A stretch of DNA of 64,000 bases from the NCBI RefSeq assembly GCF_023016005.1, contig NZ_JALKAZ010000001.1:310001-374000 (forward strand), given 5' to 3'. This stretch comes from Erythrobacter sp. F6033. Lineage in GTDB: Bacteria; Pseudomonadota; Alphaproteobacteria; Sphingomonadales; Sphingomonadaceae. Numbering within the stretch: the stretch's first letter is position 1; each line of letters begins with the position of its first letter. Of the stretch, positions 52,161 through 61,147 are shown one piece after another. The position numbers and the translations under genes are program-made. The notes beneath the pieces are model-generated. The model was not told where the DNA came from. It was given only the letters and a program-made list of their open reading frames with translations, and made no database searches.

Positions 52161-53744
52161 GTGACACTCGAAACCATCGATATCATCATCATCGCGGGCT
52201 ATGCGCTCGCGCTGCTCGGCATTGCGCTGTTCGTCAGTCGGGAGCCTGCTGGGCATGAGAAGAACACAGAGGATTACTTCCTCGCTGGCCGCGCACTGCC
52301 GTGGTGGGCGATCGGCGCTTCGCTGATCGCATCCAACATCTCGGCTGAGCAGATTATCGGTCAGTCGGGTGAAGGTTTCGCCATCGGGATCGCGATTGCG
52401 GCCTATGAATGGCAGGCGGCCATCGTCCTGCTCATCGTCGCGAAATACTTCCTGCCGATCTTCCTCAAACGCCGAATTTACACCATGCCGCAGTTCCTTG
52501 AACAGCGATACGGATCGGGCGTGAAGACGCTGATGAGTGTGTTCTGGGTCTTCCTCTACACGGCTGTGAACCTCACTGCGGTGCTATGGCTGGGCGGTCT
52601 CGCGGTCGATACGTTGACCGGTTGGGGCGTGATGACATCGATGATGGCGCTTGCCGGTTTTGCGGTGCTTTATTCGCTTTATGGCGGACTGAAAGCCGTG
52701 GCGCTTACCGACATTATTCAAGTCGTTATCCTGATTATCGGCGGCCTTGCGATCACATGGTTTGCGCTCGACGCATTGCCTGCTGATGGCGCGATCGGCG
52801 GCTTCGGTTATCTGATGCAGGAAATGCCGGGCCATTTCGAAATGATCCTCGACGAAGGCGACAACGGCTATGACAAGCTTCCAGGTATCTGGACGCTGCT
52901 TGGTGGCCTGTGGGTGCTGCACTTCAGCTATTGGGGCTTCAACCAATACATCATCCAGCGCGCCTTGGGCGCTGAGAACCTTGGCGAGGCGCAAAAGGGT
53001 CTCGCCTTTGCGGCGTTCCTGAAATTGCTGGTGCCATTCATTGTGGTCATTCCGGGTATCGCAGCGGTGATCCTCGCTCAGCAAGGCATGCTGGATCAGG
53101 CGGCGCTGACGGAAAAATCTGACCGCACTTATGGCCAGCTTATGGGCTTTGCGCCTGCTGGCCTTCGCGGTCTTGTATTCGCAGCATTGATTGCGGCGAT
53201 TGTGTCCTCGCTGGCATCGATGATGAACTCGATCTCGACCATCTTCACAATGGATCTCTATCGCAGTGTTCGCGCTGACGAGGATGAGAAACACTATGTG
53301 ATGGTCGGCCGGATCACAGCGTTTGTTGCAATGGGTATTGCGCTGGTTCTTGCCCGTCCATTCCTTGGCGGATTTGAGAGCGCGTTCCAGACGGTTCAGG
53401 AATATACCGGTTATATCGCGCCGGGTATCGTGATCGTCTTCCTGCTCGGCTTCTTTGACAAGAAAGCCAATGCAGCAGGCGCGTTTACGGCTCTGATCGG
53501 TTCGGTCGTACTGAACGTTGCGTTGAAGTTCGGCGCACCTGATCTCGAATTTATTATCCGTATCTGGGCCGTGTTCGTTGTCGCTCTGATCGCCGCGATC
53601 GCCGTTTCGCGGGTGACAGGCGCGCCGGATGAAGAACGCACAGTCAAGCTCGGTGATATCAGCTTCGCGACGACGATGCTGTTCAACACATTGTCGATGC
53701 TGACCGTCGCAATTCTTGTCGGCCTCTATATCGTCCTGTGGTGA
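52161..53744 (+). CDS. Sodium/solute symporter (SSS family, SGLT-like)
   Basis: A 527-residue permease with about 14 membrane segments, starting with GTG after GGGGGAG. Family signatures are EDYFLAGRALPWWAIGASLI, ASNISAEQIIGQSGEG and YSLYGGLKAVALTDIIQ. It also has NQYIIQRALGAENLGEAQKG and the helix ASMMNSISTIFTMDLYR. These match bacterial sodium/glucose or galactose symporters. It follows GH3 and is probably the glucose importer of the locus. Confidence 0.88.
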   Translation: MTLETIDIIIIAGYALALLGIALFVSREPAGHEKNTEDYFLAGRALPWWAIGASLIASNISAEQIIGQSGEGFAIGIAIAAYEWQAAIVLLIVAKYFLPIFLKRRIYTMPQFLEQRYGSGVKTLMSVFWVFLYTAVNLTAVLWLGGLAVDTLTGWGVMTSMMALAGFAVLYSLYGGLKAVALTDIIQVVILIIGGLAITWFALDALPADGAIGGFGYLMQEMPGHFEMILDEGDNGYDKLPGIWTLLGGLWVLHFSYWGFNQYIIQRALGAENLGEAQKGLAFAAFLKLLVPFIVVIPGIAAVILAQQGMLDQAALTEKSDRTYGQLMGFAPAGLRGLVFAALIAAIVSSLASMMNSISTIFTMDLYRSVRADEDEKHYVMVGRITAFVAMGIALVLARPFLGGFESAFQTVQEYTGYIAPGIVIVFLLGFFDKKANAAGAFTALIGSVVLNVALKFGAPDLEFIIRIWAVFVVALIAAIAVSRVTGAPDEERTVKLGDISFATTMLFNTLSMLTVAILVGLYIVLW

Positions 53745-53752
53745 TAGGCTAA

Positions 53753-53778
53753 GGCCCCGTCCTGAAACGGACGGGGCC
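53753..53778 (+). terminator. Hairpin terminator after the first symporter
   Basis: A perfect 10-bp GC-rich stem (GGCCCCGTCC and complement) with a 6-base loop, 9 bases past the stop. No T tract follows on the plus strand, so it may need Rho or act only partly. Confidence 0.6.
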
Positions 53779-54031
53779 AAAGCACATTCACACACGACAC
53801 GAACAGCGCGCGCCAGTTTTGCGGCGCCTGAAACAGCCATTTCCTACGGTCAATTCGGCGACTAGGGTGGCTTGAAATGATCGATGTTGGACACCTTTCC
53901 TGCCGAAAGTCACACAGTGGCAGGGTCAATTCCTCGCAAACTGTTGAGCTTGCTTGGAGAAATGTCTTCGGACGCTCAAACGCGAACTCTGTTTGGTGTC
54001 ACCCGTCTCAATCGAGCGGGGGGCATCCCGC

Positions 54032-55759
54032 ATGAGTAATGATAGTCTTATCTTCACGCTCATCAGCTGTGTGTTCTTTATGGGGCTTGTGGGCTGGGTC
54101 AGCTGGCTAAAAACGCGTGGTACGGTGGAGACAAAGGACGGTTACTTCCTTGCCGGACGCGGGCTTGGCGCGACCTTTATCGCCGGTTCCTTGTTGCTGA
54201 CGAACCTGTCCGCTGAACAGCTTATCGGCCTCAACGGGTCGGCATACGGTTTCAATATGTCGAGCATGGGGTGGGAGGTAACGGCAGCGGTCGCGACAAT
54301 CGCGATGGCGCTGATCTTCCTTCCCAAATATCTCGCGGGCGCATTCACCACGTTGCCGCAATTTCTCAATGACAGGTTTGATCCGGTGGTACGCCGAATG
54401 TCTGTTGTGCTGTTTATGCTGGGTTACGGATTGGTCACGATCCCGAGCGTGCTGTATTCCGGCAGTCTCGCGGTAATTGCCTTGTTCGATGTGCCCGCTT
54501 TGACGGGGCTGGGCGATTTTCAGGCGTTGGTCGCAATGGTGATCCTGATTGGGGTCACAGGATCGATTTATGCGATCTTTGGCGGTTTACGCGCTGTGGC
54601 GATCTCCGACACGCTCAATGGGATCGGCTTGCTCATTATCGGCGTTCTGGTCCCCGTGTTTGGGCTGATCGCGCTGGGCGGCGGCGACTTTTTTGCAGGG
54701 GTTGCGCAGATCTCGGCAGAGAACCCCGAAAAATTGAACGCGATTGGTGCATCGGATGACCCGACGCCGTTCGGCACAATCTTTACCGGTATGGTGTTCG
54801 CAAACCTGTTTTATTGGTGCACCAACCAATATGTGATCCAGCGCACGCTCGGCGCGCAAAGCCTCGCCGAAGGACAAAAGGGGGTGCTGTTTTCCGGCTT
54901 CTTCAAAATCCTTGTGCCGTTTTTGATGATGATACCGGGCGTGATTGCATTTCACCTCTATGGGTCGGGGTTGGGTTCGATCGATGAGGCCTATCCGCGA
55001 CTGATCCGCGATGTGCTCCCGGTCTATCTCTCAGGCTTCTTTCTAGCGGTACTGCTGGGGGCGGTGTTCTCATCGTTCAATTCTCTGCTCAATAGCGCGG
55101 CGACTTTGTTCAGTCTGGATGTGTACGCTCCTGCGCGAGGGGAGAAGGCGACCGACGCGGAGCTTGTGCGGGTGGCGAAGATCGCCAGCCTGGTGATCGC
55201 GCTGTTCTCGTTCGCTGTTGCGCCGATGCTGGCCTTTGCGCCGGAAGGGCTGTGGCAGATCATCCGCATCTTCACCGGCTTCTATAATATTCCGACGGTC
55301 GTGATCGTGATTGTGGGATTGTTCACAGCCCGTGTCCCGGCCTTGGGCGCAAAGATTGTGATCGTCTTTCACGTGATTGCTTATGGTCTGATCCGGTTCG
55401 TTTTCGACGATGTGATCACGCTCCACTTCATCCATCTCTATGCGGTGCTGTTCTGGATTGAGGTTGGCATTATGCTCGTGTGCGGCTGGATACGCCCGCG
55501 TGAAACGGCGTGGAGCTTTGCTCGCAATGAACAGGTCGACATGACCCCATGGCGCTTTGCAAAGCCGCTTGCGGTCAGCCTGTTTAGCTGCGTGGTCGCG
55601 ACATATCTCTTGTTTTCACCAGTGGGGCTCGCATCCAGTTCTGGCCTCAATACTCTGTTTTTCGGGCTGATCGGGGCGCTATTCGCGGCCAATGCAATAT
55701 TGTGGGTTTTGACCATTTCACAGAACAAGGGTATTAATGATTCATCAATAAGCCATTGA
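54032..55759 (+). CDS. Second sodium/solute symporter (SSS family)
   Basis: A 575-residue permease with about 14-15 membrane segments, a paralogue of the protein at 52161 rather than a copy. Signatures: KDGYFLAGRGLGATFIAGSL, TNLSAEQLIGLNGSA, IYAIFGGLRAVAISDTLNG, NQYVIQRTLGAQSLAEGQKG. The ATG at 54032 follows GCGGGGGGCA; the 26-residue longer frame has no family match. The substrate is unknown. It may serve the minus-strand GH42 operon that starts 5.3 kb downstream or the glucan locus. Confidence 0.85.
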   Translation: MSNDSLIFTLISCVFFMGLVGWVSWLKTRGTVETKDGYFLAGRGLGATFIAGSLLLTNLSAEQLIGLNGSAYGFNMSSMGWEVTAAVATIAMALIFLPKYLAGAFTTLPQFLNDRFDPVVRRMSVVLFMLGYGLVTIPSVLYSGSLAVIALFDVPALTGLGDFQALVAMVILIGVTGSIYAIFGGLRAVAISDTLNGIGLLIIGVLVPVFGLIALGGGDFFAGVAQISAENPEKLNAIGASDDPTPFGTIFTGMVFANLFYWCTNQYVIQRTLGAQSLAEGQKGVLFSGFFKILVPFLMMIPGVIAFHLYGSGLGSIDEAYPRLIRDVLPVYLSGFFLAVLLGAVFSSFNSLLNSAATLFSLDVYAPARGEKATDAELVRVAKIASLVIALFSFAVAPMLAFAPEGLWQIIRIFTGFYNIPTVVIVIVGLFTARVPALGAKIVIVFHVIAYGLIRFVFDDVITLHFIHLYAVLFWIEVGIMLVCGWIRPRETAWSFARNEQVDMTPWRFAKPLAVSLFSCVVATYLLFSPVGLASSSGLNTLFFGLIGALFAANAILWVLTISQNKGINDSSISH

Positions 55760-55816
55760 TTATTTTAGGTGCCTAACAATTAGGGATTGCCATGCGAGTG
55801 CGCCATTGGGCGAACG

Positions 55817-56194
55817 ATGATTTTGGATATGCAAAGTAAACGCCCCTATCGCAGCCCTGAGCTGCGCCATTATGGCAGCGTCCGGAACCTTACCGGCGGC
55901 AGCATCGGCCCCGGCAATGATGGCTCGGGCGGGTTTACGGGCATGAACGGCATGATGGGCATGATGTCCGATCGCCGGCTGAAAGAGAACATCCGCAAAA
56001 TTGGCGATCACCCTGCTGGGTTCGGGCTGTACCTGTTCGACTACAAGCCAGAATTTGCGGACCTCTGCGAAGGTCAGAATGTCTTCGGGCCGATGGCCGA
56101 TGAGGTGCAGAAAGTGCGCCCTGACGCAGTGTCAGAGCATTCGTCCGGCTATTCGATGGTGGATTACGCGCGCTTGGGTATCACCCGACATTAA
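55817..56194 (+). CDS. Lasso-peptide-like precursor fused to an S74 self-cleaving chaperone domain
   Basis: A 125-residue protein. Residues 11-26 fit the lasso leader motif Y-x2-P-x-L-x3-G-x4-L-T exactly (YRSPELRHYGSVRNLT). With Thr at -2, the core would begin at Gly28 and has Asp35 at core position 8, the usual ring-closing acid. A Gly/Met-rich tail (NGMMGMM) leads to SDRRLKENIRKIG, the start of a peptidase S74 intramolecular chaperone domain. Ser51 and Lys56 have the spacing of the endosialidase self-cleavage dyad. GPMADEVQKVRPDAV and the closing DYARLGI complete it. ATGs at 55817 and 55829 are both possible starts. No lasso cyclase or protease gene is in the window. Confidence 0.72.
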   Translation: MILDMQSKRPYRSPELRHYGSVRNLTGGSIGPGNDGSGGFTGMNGMMGMMSDRRLKENIRKIGDHPAGFGLYLFDYKPEFADLCEGQNVFGPMADEVQKVRPDAVSEHSSGYSMVDYARLGITRH

Positions 56195-57105
56195 GCGATC
56201 AGCGATGCGAGCACCCGGCGCTTGCCTTCAAATGGACGCCGCCCATGCATCACTAGAAAGTTATCGATAAGAGCAACATCGCCCGCTTGCCAGGTGATGT
56301 CCGCGGTCAGATCATCCGCAATGGCAATCGCTGGCGCCATATCTTCAGACGTGATCGGATCACCGGCGCCAAAAGTGATCGCTCGGTTCGGATCGTTGCG
56401 GCTATCGGCCCAGCCGCGGAATGCTGCGATCAGCTGATTGAAAAATGTGCGTCTGCCATCGGAAAGCTCGCGAATGGCGGGCAAGGCGGGTGTGGTCGCG
56501 CGCAAGCTCTCATCCGCTTGCCACTCCCACGAATAGTCAAGATCGCTCAACCGCGCCTCTGCCTCAGCGCGGTCTTTCACGCTCAAAGTGCTGCGCCAGC
56601 TACGGCCCTGGCCCGATCCTGCATCGTCATTGCCGGGCATAACGTTGGTGTAACGCACGCCGTCCGCTTCGATGCGCGCGACGAAATCCGGCGCGATTGT
56701 GGTCAGGTGGTCCAACACCCAATCAGATCGGCAGACGGGCGTCGCTCCGCCTGTTTCGGGCGCGATCTCGCAATAGAAGAACAGCTTGCTGGGATAGAGC
56801 GGGGTCTGCGCCATTTCATGGTGCAGGAATATCTCGGTTGTGGGCGGCGCTTCATTCGCGGTGAACACGCGCGGCGTCACATTGGTGCGCACTGCGTTGG
56901 ATAGCGAGTCTTCGTAGGTAAACCCCGGCTCGCCATATCCTTCAATGGCGGCGTCAAAGGCCTGCGGATCAGGCACATCGAACCCGCGAAAGAGCAACGC
57001 CCCGGCATTGGCAAGAGCCGCATCGACGGCGTCTTTGTTGGCGCTCAGAAAACCGGCGAGGTCGCCTGAACCCTCAACGATGGCGGGGAAGGTTTGATCT
57101 GTCAT
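56191..57105 (-). CDS. TauD/TfdA-family Fe(II)/2-oxoglutarate dioxygenase (SyrP-like)
   Basis: A 304-residue oxygenase-like protein. GALLFRGFDVPD is the usual N-terminal strand. The iron motif appears as FLHHEMAQTP, with H-x-E in place of H-x-D, a form found in SyrP-like members. FFYCEIAPETGGATPVCRS follows, and the distal His is in DNFLVMHGRRPFEGKRRVLAS with the 2-oxoglutarate Arg. The start at 57105 follows the AKR stop by one base (TGATATG); a long upstream extension lies inside the AKR gene and is rejected. It is last in the GH42 operon, ending four bases inside the lasso-like gene. Substrate unknown. Confidence 0.8.
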   Translation of the reverse strand: MTDQTFPAIVEGSGDLAGFLSANKDAVDAALANAGALLFRGFDVPDPQAFDAAIEGYGEPGFTYEDSLSNAVRTNVTPRVFTANEAPPTTEIFLHHEMAQTPLYPSKLFFYCEIAPETGGATPVCRSDWVLDHLTTIAPDFVARIEADGVRYTNVMPGNDDAGSGQGRSWRSTLSVKDRAEAEARLSDLDYSWEWQADESLRATTPALPAIRELSDGRRTFFNQLIAAFRGWADSRNDPNRAITFGAGDPITSEDMAPAIAIADDLTADITWQAGDVALIDNFLVMHGRRPFEGKRRVLASLIA

Positions 57106-57106
57106 A

Positions 57107-58063
57107 TCAATCGTAGATCGGATGGAAGGTGCCAAAGGCGGCTTCGGCGAATGTGCCCGGATCGTTGAAACGGCGGTTCTGATTAAGCGAGGAAATCGCT
57201 GCCATTTCGACCTGCGATAGCTCGAAATCATCAATGTCGAGGTTTTCGCGCATCCGCTCCGGCTTGCTGGTTTTGGGAATGATTGCGGTACCGCGTTGAA
57301 CGCCCCAGCGTAGCAGCACTTGCGCAGGCGTTTTGCCATGCGCGCTGGCGGCAACCATGACGGGTGCCGTGCCAAGCAAGCTTTCGCCCTCAGCCGCCAT
57401 ATCAAGCTCGAAATAGCTTTGCGCGCCAAGCGGAGAAAAGGCGGTAACGTCCACCCCGTAATTCCCAGCAAGCCGGATAAGCCGCTCCTGTGTTAGATAC
57501 GGGTGGCTTTCGATTTGGAGCATGGCTGGTTTGATCCGCGCGTAAGTCATCAGATCATGCAGCAGGCCGGAATTGTAATTGCATACGCCGATATTCTTCA
57601 CGAGGCCTGTGTCGACCAACGCTTCCATCGCTGCCCAAGTCGCATGCAGCGGCACTTTGGCGAGCTTCATACTGGAGCCGGGCGTGTCGGGATCGTGCAC
57701 CCATTCGGGAGGATAGCGGGTTTCAATCGGCACGTATTCAAGCGCGATGGGGAAGTGGATCAGATAGAGGTCGAGATAGTCCACCCCCAGATCGTCCATC
57801 GATTTGCGGCACGCTTCCTCAACATGTTCGGGCGCGTGGAATGTGTTCCACAGCTTCGATGTGATCCAGAGGTCATCGCGGGTAACGAGACCTTCGCCTA
57901 TCGCACGCGCAATGCCTTCGCCGGTTTGCTTTTCATTGCCGTAATCGGCGGCGCTATCGAAATGGCGATAGCCTGCACGTATGGCCTCGACCACGGTATC
58001 GGCGGTCTCATCTTGTGGTATTTTCCAAAGGCCAAAGCCGCTGCGTGGCATTCCTGTGAGCAC
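57107..58063 (-). CDS. Aldo/keto reductase (xylose-reductase-like)
   Basis: A 318-residue NAD(P)H-dependent reductase. Catalytic-tetrad segments are visible: GYRHFDSAADYGNE (Asp, Tyr), ITSKLW (Lys) and DLYLIHFP (His). The cofactor region IIPKTSKPERMREN is typical. GAGGA lies six bases before a GTG at 58063, which I take as the start; a TTG at 58069 lacks spacing. It starts two bases after the Gfo/Idh gene stop (TGAACGTG). In this operon it may reduce the aldose or keto-sugar formed by the Gfo/Idh enzyme, or act the other way; direction cannot be read. Confidence 0.85.
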   Translation of the reverse strand: MLTGMPRSGFGLWKIPQDETADTVVEAIRAGYRHFDSAADYGNEKQTGEGIARAIGEGLVTRDDLWITSKLWNTFHAPEHVEEACRKSMDDLGVDYLDLYLIHFPIALEYVPIETRYPPEWVHDPDTPGSSMKLAKVPLHATWAAMEALVDTGLVKNIGVCNYNSGLLHDLMTYARIKPAMLQIESHPYLTQERLIRLAGNYGVDVTAFSPLGAQSYFELDMAAEGESLLGTAPVMVAASAHGKTPAQVLLRWGVQRGTAIIPKTSKPERMRENLDIDDFELSQVEMAAISSLNQNRRFNDPGTFAEAAFGTFHPIYD

Positions 58064-58065
58064 GT

Positions 58066-59145
58066 TCAATCCTCGTCCGTATAAGTGATATCAACCGGTA
58101 GGCCGGTTTCGATGCTTTGCTGTGCCGCTGCGCCTATAACGACAGACCTGTACCCGTCCTGCGCATCAATCAGAGGCTTGGTTCCATTGATCAGCGCATC
58201 GTGAAAGTCGCGCTGTTGAAAGAAGGTCGCGCCGTGGTGATCCCCTGCGGCAAGCGCATCAGATGGCGTTTCGATGTGGCTGACAAACGGTCCGGATTTG
58301 TCACGCGGAGACCACGTGACTTCACCAATTGGCAGCTTCACTTCCATCTTGCCGATACGGCCAACCGCGCTGATTTCTTCTTGCTGTTCAGACCCTTCGG
58401 CGAACATGCACAGATCCAGCACTGCCCGCGCGCCGCCTGCAAAATCGACTATCACAAATGCATTGTCGAGGATGTCAGGTGTCTCGCCATCATAGCTCTC
58501 ATCAAGGTGGTTCACATTCTGAGCGCCGCTGGCAAATACGCGCACGGGTTCATCGCGCATTATGTGGCGCATCAAGTCGAAGAAGTGGCAGCATTTCTCG
58601 ACCAGGGTGCCGCCGGAATTTCGGTTGAACCGGTTCCAATCGCCGACTTTGACGAGGAAGGGGAAGCGGTGTTCGCGGATGGCCAGCATCTTGATGTCAC
58701 CTGCTTCGCCAGCGTGGATGCGCTTGATAAAGCGGGTGACGGGCGGCATGTAGCGGTATTCAAGGCCGACCCAGAACAGGTTTTCATATTCCTGCGCCGC
58801 TTTCGCCAGTGCTTCGGCGTCGGCAATGGTGGTGCACATCGGCTTTTCCAGCAGGATCGCCGCGCCTGTCTCCATCACCGGTTTCACTGCATCGAAATGC
58901 GTGAAGTTGGGTGATGCGATAATCACCGCATCAGGTTTGATTGCGGCGAGCATCGTGCTTGAGTCATCGAAGAGCTCAACTTTCTGGCCGAGCTGCTCTG
59001 CAAGCTCGCTCGCCGCAGCGCGCGAGCCGGCGTCCGGATCAGCAATCGCGACCAGATCGGCTCCGTCGACAATCGCGAGGTTTTGCATGTGCTCACGGCC
59101 CATCATGCCGCATCCGATAATGGCGTATTTGCGGCTCTGGGTCAT
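58066..59145 (-). CDS. Gfo/Idh/MocA-family sugar oxidoreductase
   Basis: A 359-residue NAD(P)-dependent dehydrogenase. The Rossmann motif is YAIIGCGMMGREH. ILLEKPMCTT contains the catalytic Lys of the E-K-P motif. The C-terminal half has GGTLVEKCCHFFDLMRHIM with the usual His. It probably oxidises or epimerises a sugar freed by the GH42 enzyme upstream, whose end overlaps this start by four bases. Which carbon is oxidised is unknown. Confidence 0.85.
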   Translation of the reverse strand: MTQSRKYAIIGCGMMGREHMQNLAIVDGADLVAIADPDAGSRAAASELAEQLGQKVELFDDSSTMLAAIKPDAVIIASPNFTHFDAVKPVMETGAAILLEKPMCTTIADAEALAKAAQEYENLFWVGLEYRYMPPVTRFIKRIHAGEAGDIKMLAIREHRFPFLVKVGDWNRFNRNSGGTLVEKCCHFFDLMRHIMRDEPVRVFASGAQNVNHLDESYDGETPDILDNAFVIVDFAGGARAVLDLCMFAEGSEQQEEISAVGRIGKMEVKLPIGEVTWSPRDKSGPFVSHIETPSDALAAGDHHGATFFQQRDFHDALINGTKPLIDAQDGYRSVVIGAAAQQSIETGLPVDITYTDED

Positions 59146-61052
59146 CGTGACAGCGCCGTAATCGAAACCCCGGCGGGGTCAATCATCTCGCCCGTCAGAT
59201 CGAACATCACTGGCTTATTGGAATAGTTGAACGCGAACAGGTGCCGGGCCGAGCGTCGCACCCGAATGCCCTTTGGAAGATGGGCAACAGAGACATCAGC
59301 TTCGGCCGCCATCGCTTCGATCATTCGAGTGAGCAGTGCGTTATCCGGCCAAGCGCCGCAATATCGAACGTGGTCGTGCTTAAAGACGACACCGCGCCCG
59401 TCGCTCAAGCTGACTTCTGGCGTTAAATCGCTCTCAATCTGCTCCATCCAGCGGGTCACTTCAAACCCGTCGCCTGCTTCAGCAACGCCGCCGCGCAGTG
59501 ATTCCACACGGGAGACTGTCAACGGGATCAATTCGCGCAGGTTGCCCGGGGCAAGGCCATCGGGAATGCAGAAGCTTTCGGTTTTGCTGCCAGAACGCGG
59601 TCCAATTAGAACTGGGCAGTCGAGTGTTTTCAACTCCGCGACAAGCTCCTCAGAGACAATCGGCAGTGTCGGCGCGCAGACCATCTTGTAGCCCTCGAGC
59701 GAAGCGTCGGCGGATACAATATCCACGTCCAGCCCCCGCTTGCGCAGTGCGGAATACCATTCATAGATCAGTTCAAGATACCGGAAACTCGCGCCCTGCG
59801 GCTGGATGCCGCACACCCATGCGGCTTCGTATGAAAACAACAAAGCCACGGGAGCTTTGGCCGCGTCTTGTGGGCCAATCTCGCCAATGATCTTTGCAGC
59901 GTCGCGCGCTTCATGTGCAGCCTCGGCGTCTTTGCCATCGGGACGCAGGAGGCCCGCGTGCATCTGTTCCTGCGCAAAGGGAGCCTGCCGCCAGCGGAAA
60001 TAGCTGGTGAACTCGGCTCCGTGCGCCATCGCCTCCAGCGACCACAGCTTCACCATACCGGGCAACGGGGCGGGGTTATACCGCGCCCAATTCACCGGCC
60101 CGGGTTGCTGTTCCATAACGCCCCAGCGGCCCGATCCCGTCACGCCGCGATACAGATCATGGTGGAAGGCCGCTATGTCCGGATGCCCCTGGCGCAGATA
60201 GTCGCGCTTGTCGTCTTCACCGAACCAGAACTGCTCCAGAAAGCCGAGCGGATAGCTATCCCAAGTGGCCACATCGAGATCACGAGCGGTATCGTAGTGA
60301 TCGAACTCCGTGAAGAAGCCCATGAAGTTGTGGGTGATGTCGCGGCTCGGCGAATGCGCGCGCAGAATTTCGGCCTGCTCAAGGTTGAAGCTGGCGACTT
60401 CATCCGATGCGAAGCGGCGATAGTCCAGCCAATGCGCTGGATTCGCTTCAGTCACAGTGAGATGCGGTGGATCAACCTCGTCAAAGGAGCGGTATTCCAT
60501 GCTCCAAAACACATTGCCCCACGCCTCGTTCAGCGCCTCTGTCGTTCCATATCGCACCTGAAGCCATTCGCGAAAGCGCGCGGCGGCTGCGTCCGAAAAG
60601 CTCAGGATCGTATCGTGGCAGCCATATTCGTTGTCTGTTTGCCACATGGTGACGGCTGGATGATCGCCATAACGCTGGGCCATTGCCGTCACGATCCGGC
60701 GGCATTCCTTGCGGTATCCGAGGTGCGAAAAGCAATAATGGCGTCGCGATCCAAAGCCGCGCGGGCGGCCCTGCTCATCAATGGCGACCATATCAGGCAT
60801 TTGATCGACCAACCATTTGGGCGGAGTTGCGGTGGGTGTGCCGAGGATCACGGCAAGGCCCGCCGTGTGCAGTGTTTCGATCGCACGGTCGAGCCAATCC
60901 CAAACGAGCTGACCCGGTTCCGGTTCAATCCGGCTCCACGCGAACTCTCCGATACGCACGAGCGAAAGGCCCATTTCCGCCATCCGACGCGCATCATCGG
61001 CCCAATTGTCTTCGGGCCAATGTTCGGGATAATAACAGCAACCAAGTTTCAT
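59142..61052 (-). CDS. GH42 beta-galactosidase
   Basis: A 636-residue glycosidase. It begins MKLGCCYYPEHWPEDNWADD, typical of GH42. The acid/base Glu142 lies in MWQTDNEYGCH and the nucleophile Glu314 in GVMEQQPGPVNW. A long barrel is followed by a class I glutaminase-like trimerisation domain and a small C-terminal sandwich. There is no signal peptide, so it is cytoplasmic and acts on imported galactosides. The start at 61052 fits the family; a 17-residue longer form exists. It heads a four-gene minus-strand operon. The ArsR-type gene is divergent from it. Confidence 0.9.
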   Translation of the reverse strand: MKLGCCYYPEHWPEDNWADDARRMAEMGLSLVRIGEFAWSRIEPEPGQLVWDWLDRAIETLHTAGLAVILGTPTATPPKWLVDQMPDMVAIDEQGRPRGFGSRRHYCFSHLGYRKECRRIVTAMAQRYGDHPAVTMWQTDNEYGCHDTILSFSDAAAARFREWLQVRYGTTEALNEAWGNVFWSMEYRSFDEVDPPHLTVTEANPAHWLDYRRFASDEVASFNLEQAEILRAHSPSRDITHNFMGFFTEFDHYDTARDLDVATWDSYPLGFLEQFWFGEDDKRDYLRQGHPDIAAFHHDLYRGVTGSGRWGVMEQQPGPVNWARYNPAPLPGMVKLWSLEAMAHGAEFTSYFRWRQAPFAQEQMHAGLLRPDGKDAEAAHEARDAAKIIGEIGPQDAAKAPVALLFSYEAAWVCGIQPQGASFRYLELIYEWYSALRKRGLDVDIVSADASLEGYKMVCAPTLPIVSEELVAELKTLDCPVLIGPRSGSKTESFCIPDGLAPGNLRELIPLTVSRVESLRGGVAEAGDGFEVTRWMEQIESDLTPEVSLSDGRGVVFKHDHVRYCGAWPDNALLTRMIEAMAAEADVSVAHLPKGIRVRRSARHLFAFNYSNKPVMFDLTGEMIDPAGVSITALSR

Positions 61053-61118
61053 ATCTTGCGCGGTTTCCGCGCGGTCGTGAAATATTGCAAGCGTGATCGT
61101 CAATTTGACGCATTTACA

Positions 61119-61140
61119 GATATAAAAATATCTTTATATC
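61119..61140. promoter_or_regulatory. SahR/ArsR-type operator
   Basis: GATATAAA at 61119-61126 and its exact complement TTTATATC at 61133-61140, separated by AATATC. The site ends seven bases before the ArsR-methyltransferase start. Its shape and AT-rich core fit SahR-type regulators of methionine-cycle genes. It may also affect the divergent GH42 promoter. Confidence 0.65.
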
Positions 61141-61147
61141 TCTCCGT

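Noticed and set aside
52584..53840. A 418-codon minus-strand frame antisense to the first symporter
   Set aside because: The translation is His/Arg/Gln-rich with no domain, while the plus-strand symporter is convincing.
57106..57471. An N-terminal extension of the TauD-like gene
   Set aside because: The extra residues are the out-of-frame reading of the AKR gene; the ATG at 57105 gives the family start.
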